Assembly (NCBI GenBank): GCA_024398815.1
Contig: JAKSIL010000005.1
Span: 50,653-114,652 of the forward strand
Source of the DNA: Fibrobacter sp.
Lineage (GTDB): Bacteria; Fibrobacterota; Fibrobacteria; Fibrobacterales; Fibrobacteraceae
Direction of reading: 5' to 3'
Length of the DNA stretch: 64,000 nucleotides
A program made the translations under genes and the position numbers. This document shows positions 44,979 to 53,653 of this stretch, piece by piece (the stretch's first letter is position 1; every line of letters starts with the position of its first letter). A model generated the notes under the pieces. That model worked only from the letters and a program-made list of their open reading frames with translations. It had not been told where the DNA came from and searched no databases.

Positions 44979-46040
44979 ATGAACATCGATTTCAACCGTC
45001 GTTTATCCATCGCCCCGATGCTGGACTGCACCGACCGACACGAACGCTATTTTTTGCGTCTATTGTCCAAACACGTGCTTTTGTACAGCGAAATGGTCGT
45101 GGCAAGCGGACTTTTGCACTGCGACACCCCCGAAATGTTCCTGGGTCACGAAGCCTTTGAATATCCGGCAGTGCTGCAGCTCGGCGGAAGCAATCCCCAG
45201 GACTTGAGTCGCGCCAGCAAACTGGTGGAAGCCGCAGGTTTCCAGGAAGTGAACCTGAACTGCGGATGTCCTTCGGACCGCGTGCAAAACGGAAAATTCG
45301 GCGCATGCCTCATGAAGGACAAAAATCTGGTGGCCGACTGCTTCAAGGCTATGCAAGACGCCGTAAGCATACCCGTCTCCATCAAGTGCCGCATCGGAGT
45401 CGATGAATTCGATAGTTGGGACTTCTTCACGGATTTTATACAAACTATAGCAGACGCCGGATGCAAGGTGTTCATCATCCACGCCCGCAAAGCCTGGCTC
45501 AAAGGCTTAAGCCCTAAGGAAAACCGCGAAGTTCCTCCTCTGCATTACGATTTCGTTCACAGGCTCAAGGCGCAAATGCCGCAACTGAACATCGCCATCA
45601 ACGGCGGCATCAAAACGCTTGACCAGGTGCTCAACCATCTGAATGGCGACCCGACCGAAGCAGCCACAGGAGCGGCACTCGATGGAGTCATGGTCGGCCG
45701 CGAAGCCTACGAGAATCCCTGGTTCCTGCTTGACGCCGATGAACGCGTTTTCAACGACCCCCGCCCCGAAAGCAGCGACCCCGCCGAAATCATCGCCGGC
45801 CGCGCACGCCCCGCAACACGAAAAACAATTTTGGAAGCCTACCTTCCCTATGTTGAAAAGCAAACCGCCGACGGATGCCCCGCCACGATTCTGGTAAAGC
45901 ACCTTTACGGGCTGTTCAACGGGCTTCCCGGAGCCCGCAAGTGGCGCCAGATGTTAAGCAGCGAAGCCCCCAGGGCCAAGGAGTACGGCGGTGCCGTCGC
46001 CATGATCCGCAAGGCCATGGAACTCGTCACGGAAGCATAA
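44979..46040 (+). CDS. dusA: tRNA-dihydrouridine synthase DusA-like
   Basis: 353 residues. FMN-dependent TIM barrel: LSIAPMLDCTDRHERYFLRL (DusA type), VNLNCGCPSDRVQNGKFGACLM (catalytic Cys in GCPS), VSIKCRIGVDE, and the phosphate-binding INGGIK with DGVMVGREAYENPW. It reduces uridine to dihydrouridine in the D-loop of tRNA. Divergent from the membrane protein at 44887. TAATTTTG stands 7 nt before the ATG with no Shine-Dalgarno, so it may be leaderless. DusA is favoured over DusB/C by the LDCTDRHERY start. Confidence 0.93.
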   Translation: MNIDFNRRLSIAPMLDCTDRHERYFLRLLSKHVLLYSEMVVASGLLHCDTPEMFLGHEAFEYPAVLQLGGSNPQDLSRASKLVEAAGFQEVNLNCGCPSDRVQNGKFGACLMKDKNLVADCFKAMQDAVSIPVSIKCRIGVDEFDSWDFFTDFIQTIADAGCKVFIIHARKAWLKGLSPKENREVPPLHYDFVHRLKAQMPQLNIAINGGIKTLDQVLNHLNGDPTEAATGAALDGVMVGREAYENPWFLLDADERVFNDPRPESSDPAEIIAGRARPATRKTILEAYLPYVEKQTADGCPATILVKHLYGLFNGLPGARKWRQMLSSEAPRAKEYGGAVAMIRKAMELVTEA

Positions 46041-46056
46041 TTTTTCCACAAAAAAA

Positions 46057-46071
46057 CGCCCTTTCGGGCGC
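46057..46071. terminator. Bidirectional intrinsic terminator
   Basis: CGCCC / GGGCG around TTTC (46057-46070) with T-run on the plus strand (CTTTTATTTT) and on the minus strand (complement of AAAAAA). Serves dusA and the GH8 gene. Confidence 0.82.
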
Positions 46072-46093
46072 TTTTATTTTGTCTTTATCTGAG

Positions 46094-47650
46094 TTAAATT
46101 CCTGCAGGCTTTTCGAACATGCCGTTCATAAGCGTGCTGTACATAAGCATCAGGATTTCCTTGAAGTAGGTTCCCGTATAGCCCACCGGGCTGTAGCTTG
46201 CTGCAGAAGCGCTGAACGTCTTGTAGCAGGAATTCAGCCAAGTCGGATTGGCGCCCATGCCCATCAAGCAGTAGGCTCCGGTATAATGCTGGCCAACAAT
46301 CTGGCTCGTCGAAAGTTCACCGGTGCTGTAGTTGAAGGAATTCGAAGGAATCTTGGAAGCATCACCACCCGTGTAGTCGTTAATAAAGCCCGACATCGCC
46401 GTGAGGATGTTCTTGGATTCAGCACTCTGGTACCAATAGTTGTCCCAAGCCATGCGCCACGGAACGCGTACAGATTCCTTGTCGAAGAGCATGTAAGAGG
46501 ATGCTGCGGAACCGTTCTTCGGGTCGGTCGGCTGACCGGCGGCGTTGGACCAATCCGGGAAGAGAGGAATGGCACCAGCAGCCTGGACCCCAGCCATATA
46601 GGTGTAGTTAGCAACGAGAACAGCATCCCAGCCAGCGCCCGGCACCATCTGGTTAAACAAGCGGAGAGCCACCGGAGAGAAGTAGCTCAAGTTGTACACA
46701 TCCTTGTTCGACCAAGTATCGCCCGGACGAATCAACAGATTCTCCATGTTGATGCCCTTCTTGAGAATGGCATTGATAAGTTCAATGGCATCCGTCTTGT
46801 AACGATCATCGCTCCACTTGTACGAAGCCAAAATCAAAGCGGTAGCCACGTCAAGGTCGGCGTCAAGAGCGGCGGCGGTAGAAACCGTGCGGCTGAAGGA
46901 CTGCAATTCCCAAGGCATCAGGCCGTTATTGTTGTTGTCACGGGCGATGATGTTGTAGGCCCACAGACCATCGAACAGGTCCTTGTCGCCATGGAACAAG
47001 GCGATAAGCATGCCGTAACCAATACCTTCAGAAACGGTACAGCCGAGCTTTTTGCGGAGAGCGGCGGTAAACGAGACTGAGCCCCATGTAGTCATGTCGG
47101 TCAGTTCGCAGTTCGTACTATTGCCGCCATCCCAAATGACGCGGAGGGGATTGTCATAGAACTTGCCCATCTTCTGGGTTAAGAGTTCCTTGGCGCGGCT
47201 TCCCTGATACATGTCATAGTCAAGCGTAGAACCGCCATTGATTTCGTCCTTCAACGAAATAATCCAGCGGGCCTTCCACGTAGTAAACATATCCTGCGCA
47301 GCCTTGGCATTGGCGTTTGTCGGGAGGGCGGAAGCGTCCGCAGCCGTGCCCGTAGTGGTCGAGGACGTCGGGGTTACAGGATCAGTATTCGTAACCGGAT
47401 CAACCGTCTGCTGCTGGTCGGGATTCGTCACCGGCTGGTCAGCATTCGGGTCCACCGGAATTTGGGAGTTCGGATCCACCGGATTTTGGTTCGGATCGAC
47501 AACTTCACCTGTAGGGTCGCCAGTATTGCCCTCGTCGCCGGTAATTTCAGTTTCGTCAGCGCCGCTGCTGGAATCGTCACCGCAAGCGACAAAAAACGAA
47601 GAAACGGCCAAAAAGCCGGCAATTAGAGAACAGGAAAAAAGTTTTGACAT
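46094..47650 (-). CDS. Glycoside hydrolase family 8 lipoprotein
   Basis: 518 residues. Lipobox FVAC (Cys23), GDDSS, then a ~85-residue Pro/Asp/Asn/Thr-rich linker. GH8 core: CTVSEGIGYGMLIALFHG (Glu of SEGIGYG is the family's proton donor) and AAALDADLDVATALILAS (the AxDxDxDxA motif with the second catalytic Asp), then PGDTWSNKDVYNLSYFSP. These endo-acting enzymes cut cellulose, xylan, chitosan or lichenan. Anchoring by lipidation suggests a surface enzyme. Start has AAGGA upstream. Substrate cannot be fixed from the sequence. Confidence 0.92.
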   Translation of the reverse strand: MSKLFSCSLIAGFLAVSSFFVACGDDSSSGADETEITGDEGNTGDPTGEVVDPNQNPVDPNSQIPVDPNADQPVTNPDQQQTVDPVTNTDPVTPTSSTTTGTAADASALPTNANAKAAQDMFTTWKARWIISLKDEINGGSTLDYDMYQGSRAKELLTQKMGKFYDNPLRVIWDGGNSTNCELTDMTTWGSVSFTAALRKKLGCTVSEGIGYGMLIALFHGDKDLFDGLWAYNIIARDNNNNGLMPWELQSFSRTVSTAAALDADLDVATALILASYKWSDDRYKTDAIELINAILKKGINMENLLIRPGDTWSNKDVYNLSYFSPVALRLFNQMVPGAGWDAVLVANYTYMAGVQAAGAIPLFPDWSNAAGQPTDPKNGSAASSYMLFDKESVRVPWRMAWDNYWYQSAESKNILTAMSGFINDYTGGDASKIPSNSFNYSTGELSTSQIVGQHYTGAYCLMGMGANPTWLNSCYKTFSASAASYSPVGYTGTYFKEILMLMYSTLMNGMFEKPAGI

Positions 47651-47746
47651 GTTTATATTCCTTAATTTATGGCTCCAATATAATATTAAACCCCTAAATT
47701 TACAAGTGAGCTACATTACACTAAACCGAACCGCACTCAAAAAAGC

Positions 47747-48805
47747 TTATTCCAGGTACAAAACATCGCCCATCTGGGGCATCAACAGCGGCTTACCCGA
47801 TTCATCGGCAGCCTTTTTCGCATTCTTTACGGGGTCGCGGAAGTCGTGTTTGGATAAGCAAAAACGGGAATGATGCACCGTCAAGTAGCGGGCGGCCTTC
47901 AATTCCGTCATTACTTTCCCCAAATATTCCGGCAAAGTGTGGACAAAGGGCCAGTCCGTGTTGTATTGGCCGTTTTCCACGATAGCCAGGTCGATTCCAG
48001 GGAATTTCTCCCCGATTTTCGCAAAATGCGACCCGTACCCCGTATCGCCACCTATCCAAACCGAGCGCTTAGGAGTCTTCAGCACGTAAGAAGCCCACAG
48101 AGTTTTGTTCCTGTGCAAGTCGCGGCCAGAAAAATGGCGAGCCGGAGTAGCCGTCACGCGAAATCCGTCCACGTCCGCACCCTCCCACCAGTCCAGTTCG
48201 ACCAGTTTTTCCCTGGGGTAGCCCCAGTATTCAAAGTGCGAACCAACCCCCAGCCCGCAAACCACCTTCTTCACCCGCGGTTCCAGCTCCGTCACCGCCT
48301 CATAGTCCAGATGGTCCCAGTGATCGTGGCTGATGACCAAAAAGTCAATGTCAGGGAAGTCCTTCGGCTTGTAAACGTCTGTTCCCGGGAACATCCTGTT
48401 CACGAAACTCACCGGGGACCCGGAATACAGGACGGGGTCCACCAGTACCTTCTTACCGGAAAGGTTCATCAGATAGCTGGAATGTCCGAACCACACAAGC
48501 CAGTCCTTGTCGTCCGGGAGACTTTTGAGGTCGGTCCGAATGACCGTCATGGAGTCGGGAACCCTGACGGCGCCGCTCTTGTCGTCCATCCAGAGTTCCC
48601 GCATCATGCGAAAACGGTTCTTTTTATGGACCATGAGTTCCGTGGAATCCAGGTTCACGAAAGCCTTGCCGTTGTAGTTAGGGGACTTCATGATTCGCTC
48701 CAGGCGCTCGCCCCGAGGCAGGCGACCAAAGCTCTTTTGACTTAAAAAAAGCACCCCTGCATCTCCCAACAGAAAAAGGACAGAAAGGACAATCGAAAGG
48801 ACCAT
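47747..48805 (-). CDS. MBL-fold metallohydrolase (NAPE-PLD/UlaG-like)
   Basis: 352 residues. An N-terminal hydrophobic segment (LSIVLSVLFLLGDAGVLFL) anchors or exports it. The metallo-beta-lactamase core carries VWFGHSSYLM, DPVLY, SHDHWDHLD (HxHxDH motif), ARHFSGRD, IGGDTGYG and a terminal VHHSRF. This arrangement matches NAPE-hydrolysing phospholipase D-like proteins and related outer-membrane-associated hydrolases. Substrate is unknown; a lipid is possible. 96 nt separate it from the GH8 gene in the same direction with no visible terminator. Confidence 0.85.
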   Translation of the reverse strand: MVLSIVLSVLFLLGDAGVLFLSQKSFGRLPRGERLERIMKSPNYNGKAFVNLDSTELMVHKKNRFRMMRELWMDDKSGAVRVPDSMTVIRTDLKSLPDDKDWLVWFGHSSYLMNLSGKKVLVDPVLYSGSPVSFVNRMFPGTDVYKPKDFPDIDFLVISHDHWDHLDYEAVTELEPRVKKVVCGLGVGSHFEYWGYPREKLVELDWWEGADVDGFRVTATPARHFSGRDLHRNKTLWASYVLKTPKRSVWIGGDTGYGSHFAKIGEKFPGIDLAIVENGQYNTDWPFVHTLPEYLGKVMTELKAARYLTVHHSRFCLSKHDFRDPVKNAKKAADESGKPLLMPQMGDVLYLE

Positions 48806-48851
48806 AACGAAAATATAACACCCATTTTGATCATTCTACGCCCCCTTCCCC

Positions 48852-48880
48852 TTGACAAAGCCCCTAAAATTTGCTCTATT
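48852..48880 (+). promoter_or_regulatory. Promoter of the COX24-domain gene
   Basis: TTGACA (48852-48857), 17-bp spacer, TCTATT (48875-48880). The leader to the ATG at 48922 is about 35 nt and carries GGAG at 48911-48914. Confidence 0.75.
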
Positions 48881-48921
48881 TGGAGGCACAATTTTAAGTT
48901 TCACCTTAACGGAGATACAAT

Positions 48922-49017
48922 ATGCCTTGCGGAAAGAAAAGAAAGCGCAGGAAGATTGCGACTCACAAGCGTAAAAAACGCCGTCGTCGTGACCGTCACA
49001 AAAAGAAACTTCGCTAA
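48922..49017 (+). CDS. 31-residue basic AURKAIP1/COX24-domain protein (bS22/mS38-like ribosomal protein)
   Basis: MPCGKKRKRRKIATHKRKKR then RRRDRHKKKLR; 31 residues, about 60% Lys/Arg. Bacterial proteins with this short KKRKR...HKRKK pattern are annotated as AURKAIP1/COX24-domain proteins and are related to mitochondrial mS38 and mycobacterial bS22, which bind 16S rRNA. GGAG lies 7 nt upstream, a promoter precedes it and a terminator follows at 49051, so it is a single-gene unit. It falls below usual gene-calling size limits. Ribosomal role is inferred from family resemblance. Confidence 0.85.
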   Translation: MPCGKKRKRRKIATHKRKKRRRRDRHKKKLR

Positions 49018-49050
49018 TATCCGTTAGCATTTTCTTGTGATTTCCTAAAG

Positions 49051-49075
49051 ACGGAGTGTAAAAACTCCGTTTTTT
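49051..49075 (+). terminator. Intrinsic terminator of the COX24-domain gene
   Basis: ACGGAGT (49051-49057) / ACTCCGT (49064-49070) then TTTTT. Confidence 0.88.
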
Positions 49076-49151
49076 CGTTTTTTCTAAAAAAAACGGGAAA
49101 GACCCCTACGAACCCGAAATTTTTGCAAATTTCGAGATATATTGATTTTTT

Positions 49152-49181
49152 TTGAAATTTCAAGGATTTTTAATATATATT
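49152..49181 (+). promoter_or_regulatory. argF promoter candidate
   Basis: TTGAAA (49152-49157), 18-bp spacer, TATATT (49176-49181). An 8-bp inverted repeat CGAAATTT / AAATTTCG lies upstream (49115-49134). The leader contains a short GGGCATTCGCCC hairpin next to AAGGA before the ATG. Confidence 0.6.
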
Positions 49182-49247
49182 AGGACTTTCTCATTTTGAC
49201 TTTCTCACGGAGAATCTCATTGGGCATTCGCCCGAAGGACAAAAGAA

Positions 49248-50189
49248 ATGATCGATAGAAGCAAACACTTCCTCCGCTTGAACGACTGGAGCGAAGAACG
49301 CATCCTCGAAACCGTAAAAATTGCCTCGCAGCTCAAAAAGGAAGTCCATGCGGGCAAGGTCTCTGACCGTCTCCACGGCCAGAACATCGGCATGTTCTTC
49401 GAAAAGCCCTCGCTCCGCACCATTACCACATTCCAGGTGGGCATGAACCAGCTTGGCGGCCACGCCGTGCTGCTCGCTCCGGATTCCATCGGCCTTGGCA
49501 AGCGCGAAAGCGTCAAGGACGTCGCCCGTTGCCTCAGCCGCTGGGTGAACGCAATCGTCGTCCGTTGCTTCAAGCAGGATCTCGTCGAACAGCTCGCCGA
49601 ATTCGGAAGCATCCCAGTCGTGAACGCTCTTACCGACGACTACCACCCGTGCCAGGCCATCGCCTTCGCCCAGATGATCGAAGAAAATCTCGGCGGTATG
49701 AAGGGCAAGACCGTCGCCTTCATCGGTGATGGCAACAACGTTGCGAACTCCTTCCTAGCACTCGCAAGCAAGGTCGGCATGAACTTCACGCTCGCCTGCC
49801 CGAAGGGCTTCGAACAGCCGGCCAAGGTTGTGGAAGAAGCCCAGGAAGGCTTAAAGAAGCATGGTTGCCAGTACCGCGTGTTCCACGACCCGAAGGAAGC
49901 CGTCAAGGACGCCGACATCCTTTACAGCGACGTGTGGGTTTCCATGGGCCAGGAAGGCGAAAAGGCTACAAAGCAGAGCCACTTCCTCCCGTTCCAGATT
50001 AACGACGAACTACTGAAATTCGCGCCCTCCCACTGCAAGGTTTCCCACTGCCTCCCGGCTCACCGCGGCGAAGAAATCACCGATTCCGTGATGGACAACC
50101 TCAACGTGAACATGAGCTTCGAAGAAGCCGAAAACCGTCTGCACGCCCACAAGGCCGTGCTCTGGCAGGTGATGGAAGCCAGCAAGTAA
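49248..50189 (+). CDS. argF: Ornithine carbamoyltransferase
   Basis: 313 residues. It joins ornithine and carbamoyl phosphate to citrulline in arginine synthesis. Motifs: FFEKPSLRTITTFQVGMNQLGG, the carbamoyl-phosphate site; DDYHPCQAIA; IGDGNNVANS; SDVWVSMGQE; and HCLPAHRGEEI with the catalytic Cys. The usual STRTR motif reads SLRTI here, so the last Arg is replaced by Ile. The HPCQ and HCLPAHRG signatures favour ornithine over succinylornithine or aspartate as substrate. AAGGA stands 8-9 nt before the ATG. A strong terminator hairpin follows at 50227. Confidence 0.92.
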   Translation: MIDRSKHFLRLNDWSEERILETVKIASQLKKEVHAGKVSDRLHGQNIGMFFEKPSLRTITTFQVGMNQLGGHAVLLAPDSIGLGKRESVKDVARCLSRWVNAIVVRCFKQDLVEQLAEFGSIPVVNALTDDYHPCQAIAFAQMIEENLGGMKGKTVAFIGDGNNVANSFLALASKVGMNFTLACPKGFEQPAKVVEEAQEGLKKHGCQYRVFHDPKEAVKDADILYSDVWVSMGQEGEKATKQSHFLPFQINDELLKFAPSHCKVSHCLPAHRGEEITDSVMDNLNVNMSFEEAENRLHAHKAVLWQVMEASK

Positions 50190-50226
50190 CCAGGCTTCGT
50201 ACCGCAAAACGGGAAAATTGACAAAA

Positions 50227-50266
50227 GCACCCACTAAACGAGTGAAAACCTCAATTTAGTGGGTGC
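50227..50266 (+). terminator. Hairpin 1 of a three-hairpin cluster; probable argF terminator
   Basis: GCACCCACTAAA / TTTAGTGGGTGC, 12-bp stem, 16-nt loop, then GTTTTTTATT. It serves as an intrinsic terminator for argF and is also the first of three related hairpins (see 50281 and 50376). Confidence 0.8.
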
Positions 50267-50280
50267 GTTTTTTATTCAAA

Positions 50281-50318
50281 CACCCACTAAATACACAAAA
50301 AATCAAATTTAGTAGGTG
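50281..50318. repeat. Hairpin 2 of the 50.2-kb cluster
   Basis: CACCCACTAAA (50281-50291) / TTTAGTAGGTG (50308-50318), 16-nt loop of different sequence. One wobble-type pair. Region 50190-50479 holds no ORF. Confidence 0.8.
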
Positions 50319-50375
50319 CCGTGGCGCATAAAAAATCCCCAAAACGAGCCTTTTAGTACAAACAAAGTAATTTTT

Positions 50376-50413
50376 CACCTACTAAACAAACAAAAAAGTC
50401 ATTTTAGTGGGTG
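50376..50413. repeat. Hairpin 3 of the 50.2-kb cluster
   Basis: CACCTACTAAA (50376-50386) / TTTAGTGGGTG (50403-50413), 16-nt loop. Confidence 0.8.
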
Positions 50414-50479
50414 AATTTCGGCAAACGACTCCATCCAAACATCCTACATAGCGAAATCGTTTTATTTAAATTTCAATAT

Positions 50480-51133
50480 ATGAGCATCCAACGGGCAATT
50501 ACGTTCATAAGCGCAGCGGCAGTCGCAGTCACGCTGCTATGCTCGTGTACATTCCCGACCCGTACAGGCTACGACAGGAGCATCGGCGGCTACAAACCCG
50601 TCGCACAAGCCAACAACGGAGCCGCTTCGACTGAATCCGGTACCGCAGCTGCCCCCGCAACACCGCAAGCAGCCCCTTTCGCCTCGGAAGCCGCACAAAG
50701 CCGAACCTCCGCCGGAAACGTCAAAGCCGCTGCAACGCAAAAGTCAAAACCAGAGCCGCCAAAGTCCCGCGGAGGCCTGGAGCAATACGCAAACGCATGG
50801 CTCGGAGCGAAATACGAATACGGCGCCGCCTCCAAGAAGAAAACCGACTGCTCCGGATTCGTGATGCAAGTCTATAAGGGCTACTACAACATAGCGCTCG
50901 ACCATAACGCAAACAAGATGTACAAGGACCCGCGCGGATCCAAAGTCAGCCGCGGAAGTCTCAAGGAAGGCGACCTCATTTTCTTCGGAAGTTTCTGGTC
51001 CATCGACCACGTTGGCATCTACCTGAACGGAGACCGTTTCATCCACGCGAGCTCCAGCAAGGGCGTAATCATTTCGCCGATGAACGATAAATACTGGAGT
51101 CCCAAATATCAGGGCGGACGCCGATTCAAATAA
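50480..51133 (+). CDS. NlpC/P60-family peptidase lipoprotein
   Basis: 217 residues from ATG 50480 (MSIQRAITFISAAAVAV), lipobox LCSC with Cys23. An Ala/Ser/Pro-rich linker precedes the NlpC/P60 domain: KKKTDCSGFVMQVYKG (catalytic Cys in DCSGFV), LKEGDLIFFG, and IDHVGIYLNGDRFIHAS (His residues). Such enzymes cleave gamma-D-Glu-diamino acid or related bonds in peptidoglycan, here from an outer-membrane anchor. No Shine-Dalgarno; TAAATT ends 7 nt before the ATG, so the transcript may be leaderless. The open frame continues further upstream but lacks a signal there. Confidence 0.88.
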   Translation: MSIQRAITFISAAAVAVTLLCSCTFPTRTGYDRSIGGYKPVAQANNGAASTESGTAAAPATPQAAPFASEAAQSRTSAGNVKAAATQKSKPEPPKSRGGLEQYANAWLGAKYEYGAASKKKTDCSGFVMQVYKGYYNIALDHNANKMYKDPRGSKVSRGSLKEGDLIFFGSFWSIDHVGIYLNGDRFIHASSSKGVIISPMNDKYWSPKYQGGRRFK

Positions 51134-51138
51134 AAAAG

Positions 51139-52635
51139 CTATAGAATTCTGAAATTCACATACAACGTAAAAGCAAACATCCGTCGACTCATCGGTTCAA
51201 AAAGTTCCGACTGGTAAGCGGCAAACTTCATATAGGTATCCAGCCTCGTTCCAAGTGAAATTCTTCGAGTCAGGTCAATTTCGGCCCATGTATAATTGAA
51301 CAGCAGAAAATCCCAGCCATAAGCCCCGTAATGCGGCAAGGAGTTCGGCATCGTATGGAGCGCCTCAAGATTCATGCGGTTGCAAATCCTGACGTTCCGC
51401 CAAATTCCAAGTTCCAAATACAAACTGTACTTGACACCCGTATTGTACTGATAGTTATCCATATCAGACTCGTAATCCGGGTATTTTTCCTTAAGGATGT
51501 CGTCGTAACCCATGTCCGTCGTCCCAAGTACAATCCAGTACAACTGATTGGACATTCGAAAGCGCAAGTTGCTGAACAACCAAAAAGAAATGTCCAGTCC
51601 ACCCCCAAGCGACACCGTTCCGACCGTTGCAAAATCCCCGTAAAACGTATCGTAATCAAGGTATGTCGCAAAGTCTATCCAACGACCACTGCCACGAACA
51701 CCTACATTATTCAACTTTCCTGTAATATCCAAATGCGCCAGGCTTCCATCGTCGCCGAAGGCGAAAGCCGATATAACCGTAAAGTAATCAAACGGGCGCT
51801 TAACTTCCGTGTACGGGCGTCCATATTCAGCATTGACGCCGAACATAAAGTGAGTATCGTCCCAGTTTTCGTCAAGCTCTCCCGTATTTTTTCCATCAAA
51901 GCGAAAATCGTTTCCAAAGCGCAAGCCGGAGCCTAAAAAAAGATTCAAGTCAAGCACGCCTTTTTCCGCCCTAATATACCGGTCCCCGAATATTTTACGT
52001 TGTATATAACCAACGGGTTCTACGCCAAGCGATGCCGCACGGCGCCAAATGTTTTCGGAACCATCCCCATAAAGCATTTGGGAAAATCTAAAAAACACTT
52101 CACCAAAAACGGCGCCACCCATCGTCGTTGTTATTAAATCATTGATGGACGGATATTCCGTCTCGGCAAACATCTCCCACGTGGCACTGCCAAAAGATGC
52201 CCAAAGCAAACTCCCATAAAAGCCGTAGCCGCCCATGCGTGCTGCAGCATAGTATCTAGACCCGTGATAAGGGTGACCATAGAAATTCACAGCCCAATGA
52301 TTATGGTCCCATTTCCAACCTTCTCGAAAATTTCGTTCCCAGTAATCGGGCCCCGTATGGGCATAATTTTTATCAAGCAAATAGTAATCTACACCCCAAA
52401 CCAACAGATTCAATGCCGTCACTTCCATGGCGACAATCGGCACAGACACGCGTTCTTTGGCGGTTACGATTTCGTAGTCCTCAACCTTTTTTGTTTTCTG
52501 CGTGTTCTGCAAAAGCGGGCGCGCATCGCCTTCTACAGGTTGACTCATCGGCCAAACTTCACACAGCGAGAAAACCGCAACAAAAAAGACACCTTTGAAC
52601 ATTCGAAGCATCATAGATACGTCACGAATATTCAA
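51139..52635 (-). CDS. DUF3943-family outer-membrane protein
   Basis: 498 residues if the TTG at 52635 is used, which has AAAGG 8 nt upstream; ATG 52614 is the alternative and lacks a Shine-Dalgarno. Hydrophobic leader (FKGVFFVAVFSLCEVWP) follows. The segment HPYHGSRYYAAARMGGYGFY with EYPSINDLITTTMGGAVFGE matches DUF3943, predicted beta-barrel proteins of unknown function. The final residues are beta-like (FAFTLYVNFRIL). Convergent with the NlpC/P60 gene, 5 nt apart, and divergent from pheA. Confidence 0.82.
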   Translation of the reverse strand: MNIRDVSMMLRMFKGVFFVAVFSLCEVWPMSQPVEGDARPLLQNTQKTKKVEDYEIVTAKERVSVPIVAMEVTALNLLVWGVDYYLLDKNYAHTGPDYWERNFREGWKWDHNHWAVNFYGHPYHGSRYYAAARMGGYGFYGSLLWASFGSATWEMFAETEYPSINDLITTTMGGAVFGEVFFRFSQMLYGDGSENIWRRAASLGVEPVGYIQRKIFGDRYIRAEKGVLDLNLFLGSGLRFGNDFRFDGKNTGELDENWDDTHFMFGVNAEYGRPYTEVKRPFDYFTVISAFAFGDDGSLAHLDITGKLNNVGVRGSGRWIDFATYLDYDTFYGDFATVGTVSLGGGLDISFWLFSNLRFRMSNQLYWIVLGTTDMGYDDILKEKYPDYESDMDNYQYNTGVKYSLYLELGIWRNVRICNRMNLEALHTMPNSLPHYGAYGWDFLLFNYTWAEIDLTRRISLGTRLDTYMKFAAYQSELFEPMSRRMFAFTLYVNFRIL

Positions 52636-52694
52636 ATAAAGTACCTTTAAAGAAAAGGCTTTTTTTTGAACTAATTATTTTTTATTATTACAAT

Positions 52695-53621
52695 ATGAAG
52701 AAAATTGCATTCCAGGGCCGTCGCGGGGCCTACAGCGAAAGTGCCGCCTACCATTTGTTCGGAAACGATATCGAGGTCGTCCCTATGGACACTTTCGAGG
52801 AAATTTTCCAAGGCATCGAGACGGGCGCCGTTGACGGAGGCGCCATCCCTATCGAGAATTCCACGGCGGGCTCCATCTACGACAACTACGATTTGCTGTA
52901 CAAGTGGCGCCACCCGATTGTCGCCGAAGTCAAGTTGCAGATTTCGCACTCCCTTTGCGTGCTCCCAGGCACAAGGCTCGAGGACCTGCGCGAAGTACTG
53001 AGCCATCCGCAAGGTCTTGCGCAGTGCAGCCGCTTCTTCGGCAGGAATTCAAGCATCAAGAGCACCGCCTTTTACGACACCGCAGGAAGCGCCGAAGAAG
53101 TCGCACGCCGTGGCGATAAAACCGTAGGCGCTATTGCGAGCGCCTACGCCGGCAAGTTCTACGGTCTTGAAATTCTCGCGGAAGGCATCGAGAACTTGCC
53201 GGGCGTGAACTTCACGCGGTTTTACGCCATCCAGAAAACCGCAGCGGAATTGCCAGGTTGCGAAGGTTCCGCAAGCGCAAAAGCCGACGACGAAATCGTA
53301 GCAAACGGAAATGCCACCGCAAAATCCGCGCCAGTCATCAAGACGACACTCCTCTTTATGCTCAAGGATTCCGGAAAATCCGGCACCCTGTACGCTGCAC
53401 TCGGCTGCTTTGCCAAACGGGGTCTGAACCTCACCCGCATCGAAAGCCGTCCGCACCCCGACCGCCCCTGGGAATACATCTTCCACCTTTCCTTCGAAGG
53501 TCACCCGAAAAATCCGATTGTCATCGAAGCCTTGCAAGAACTGCAAAGTTACAGCGACTTCGTCTACCGCCTCGGCAGTTTCGCCGAAGGGAAAACCGTA
53601 AAATTGAGCTACGAAGCATGA
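52695..53621 (+). CDS. pheA: Prephenate dehydratase
   Basis: 308 residues. It converts prephenate to phenylpyruvate for phenylalanine synthesis. Catalytic half: AFQGRRGAYSESAAY, VDGGAIPIENSTAGSI, SHPQGLAQCSRF, and NFTRFYAI (the TRF motif). A ~30-residue Ala/Lys-rich linker (absent in short family members) leads to an ACT regulatory domain with TLYAALGCFAKRGLNLTRIESRP, the phenylalanine-binding ESRP motif. Monofunctional: no chorismate-mutase domain. No Shine-Dalgarno; TATTAT ends 6 nt before the ATG. Confidence 0.95.
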   Translation: MKKIAFQGRRGAYSESAAYHLFGNDIEVVPMDTFEEIFQGIETGAVDGGAIPIENSTAGSIYDNYDLLYKWRHPIVAEVKLQISHSLCVLPGTRLEDLREVLSHPQGLAQCSRFFGRNSSIKSTAFYDTAGSAEEVARRGDKTVGAIASAYAGKFYGLEILAEGIENLPGVNFTRFYAIQKTAAELPGCEGSASAKADDEIVANGNATAKSAPVIKTTLLFMLKDSGKSGTLYAALGCFAKRGLNLTRIESRPHPDRPWEYIFHLSFEGHPKNPIVIEALQELQSYSDFVYRLGSFAEGKTVKLSYEA

Positions 53622-53653
53622 GGTCGCGGCTCCGCCGCTTTGGGGGCGCTGCG

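Noticed and set aside
49080..49247. Riboswitch or ARG-box leader before argF
   Set aside because: Only a short hairpin and an 8-bp inverted repeat are visible; no recognised aptamer or ARG-box consensus.
50227..50413. Integron attC sites
   Set aside because: No core-site sequence GTTRRRY and no integrase.
53622..53653. Additional copy of the GC-core palindrome near 53.6 kb (GCGGCTCCGCCGC)
   Set aside because: Core resembles the element but the AT-rich arms are missing.
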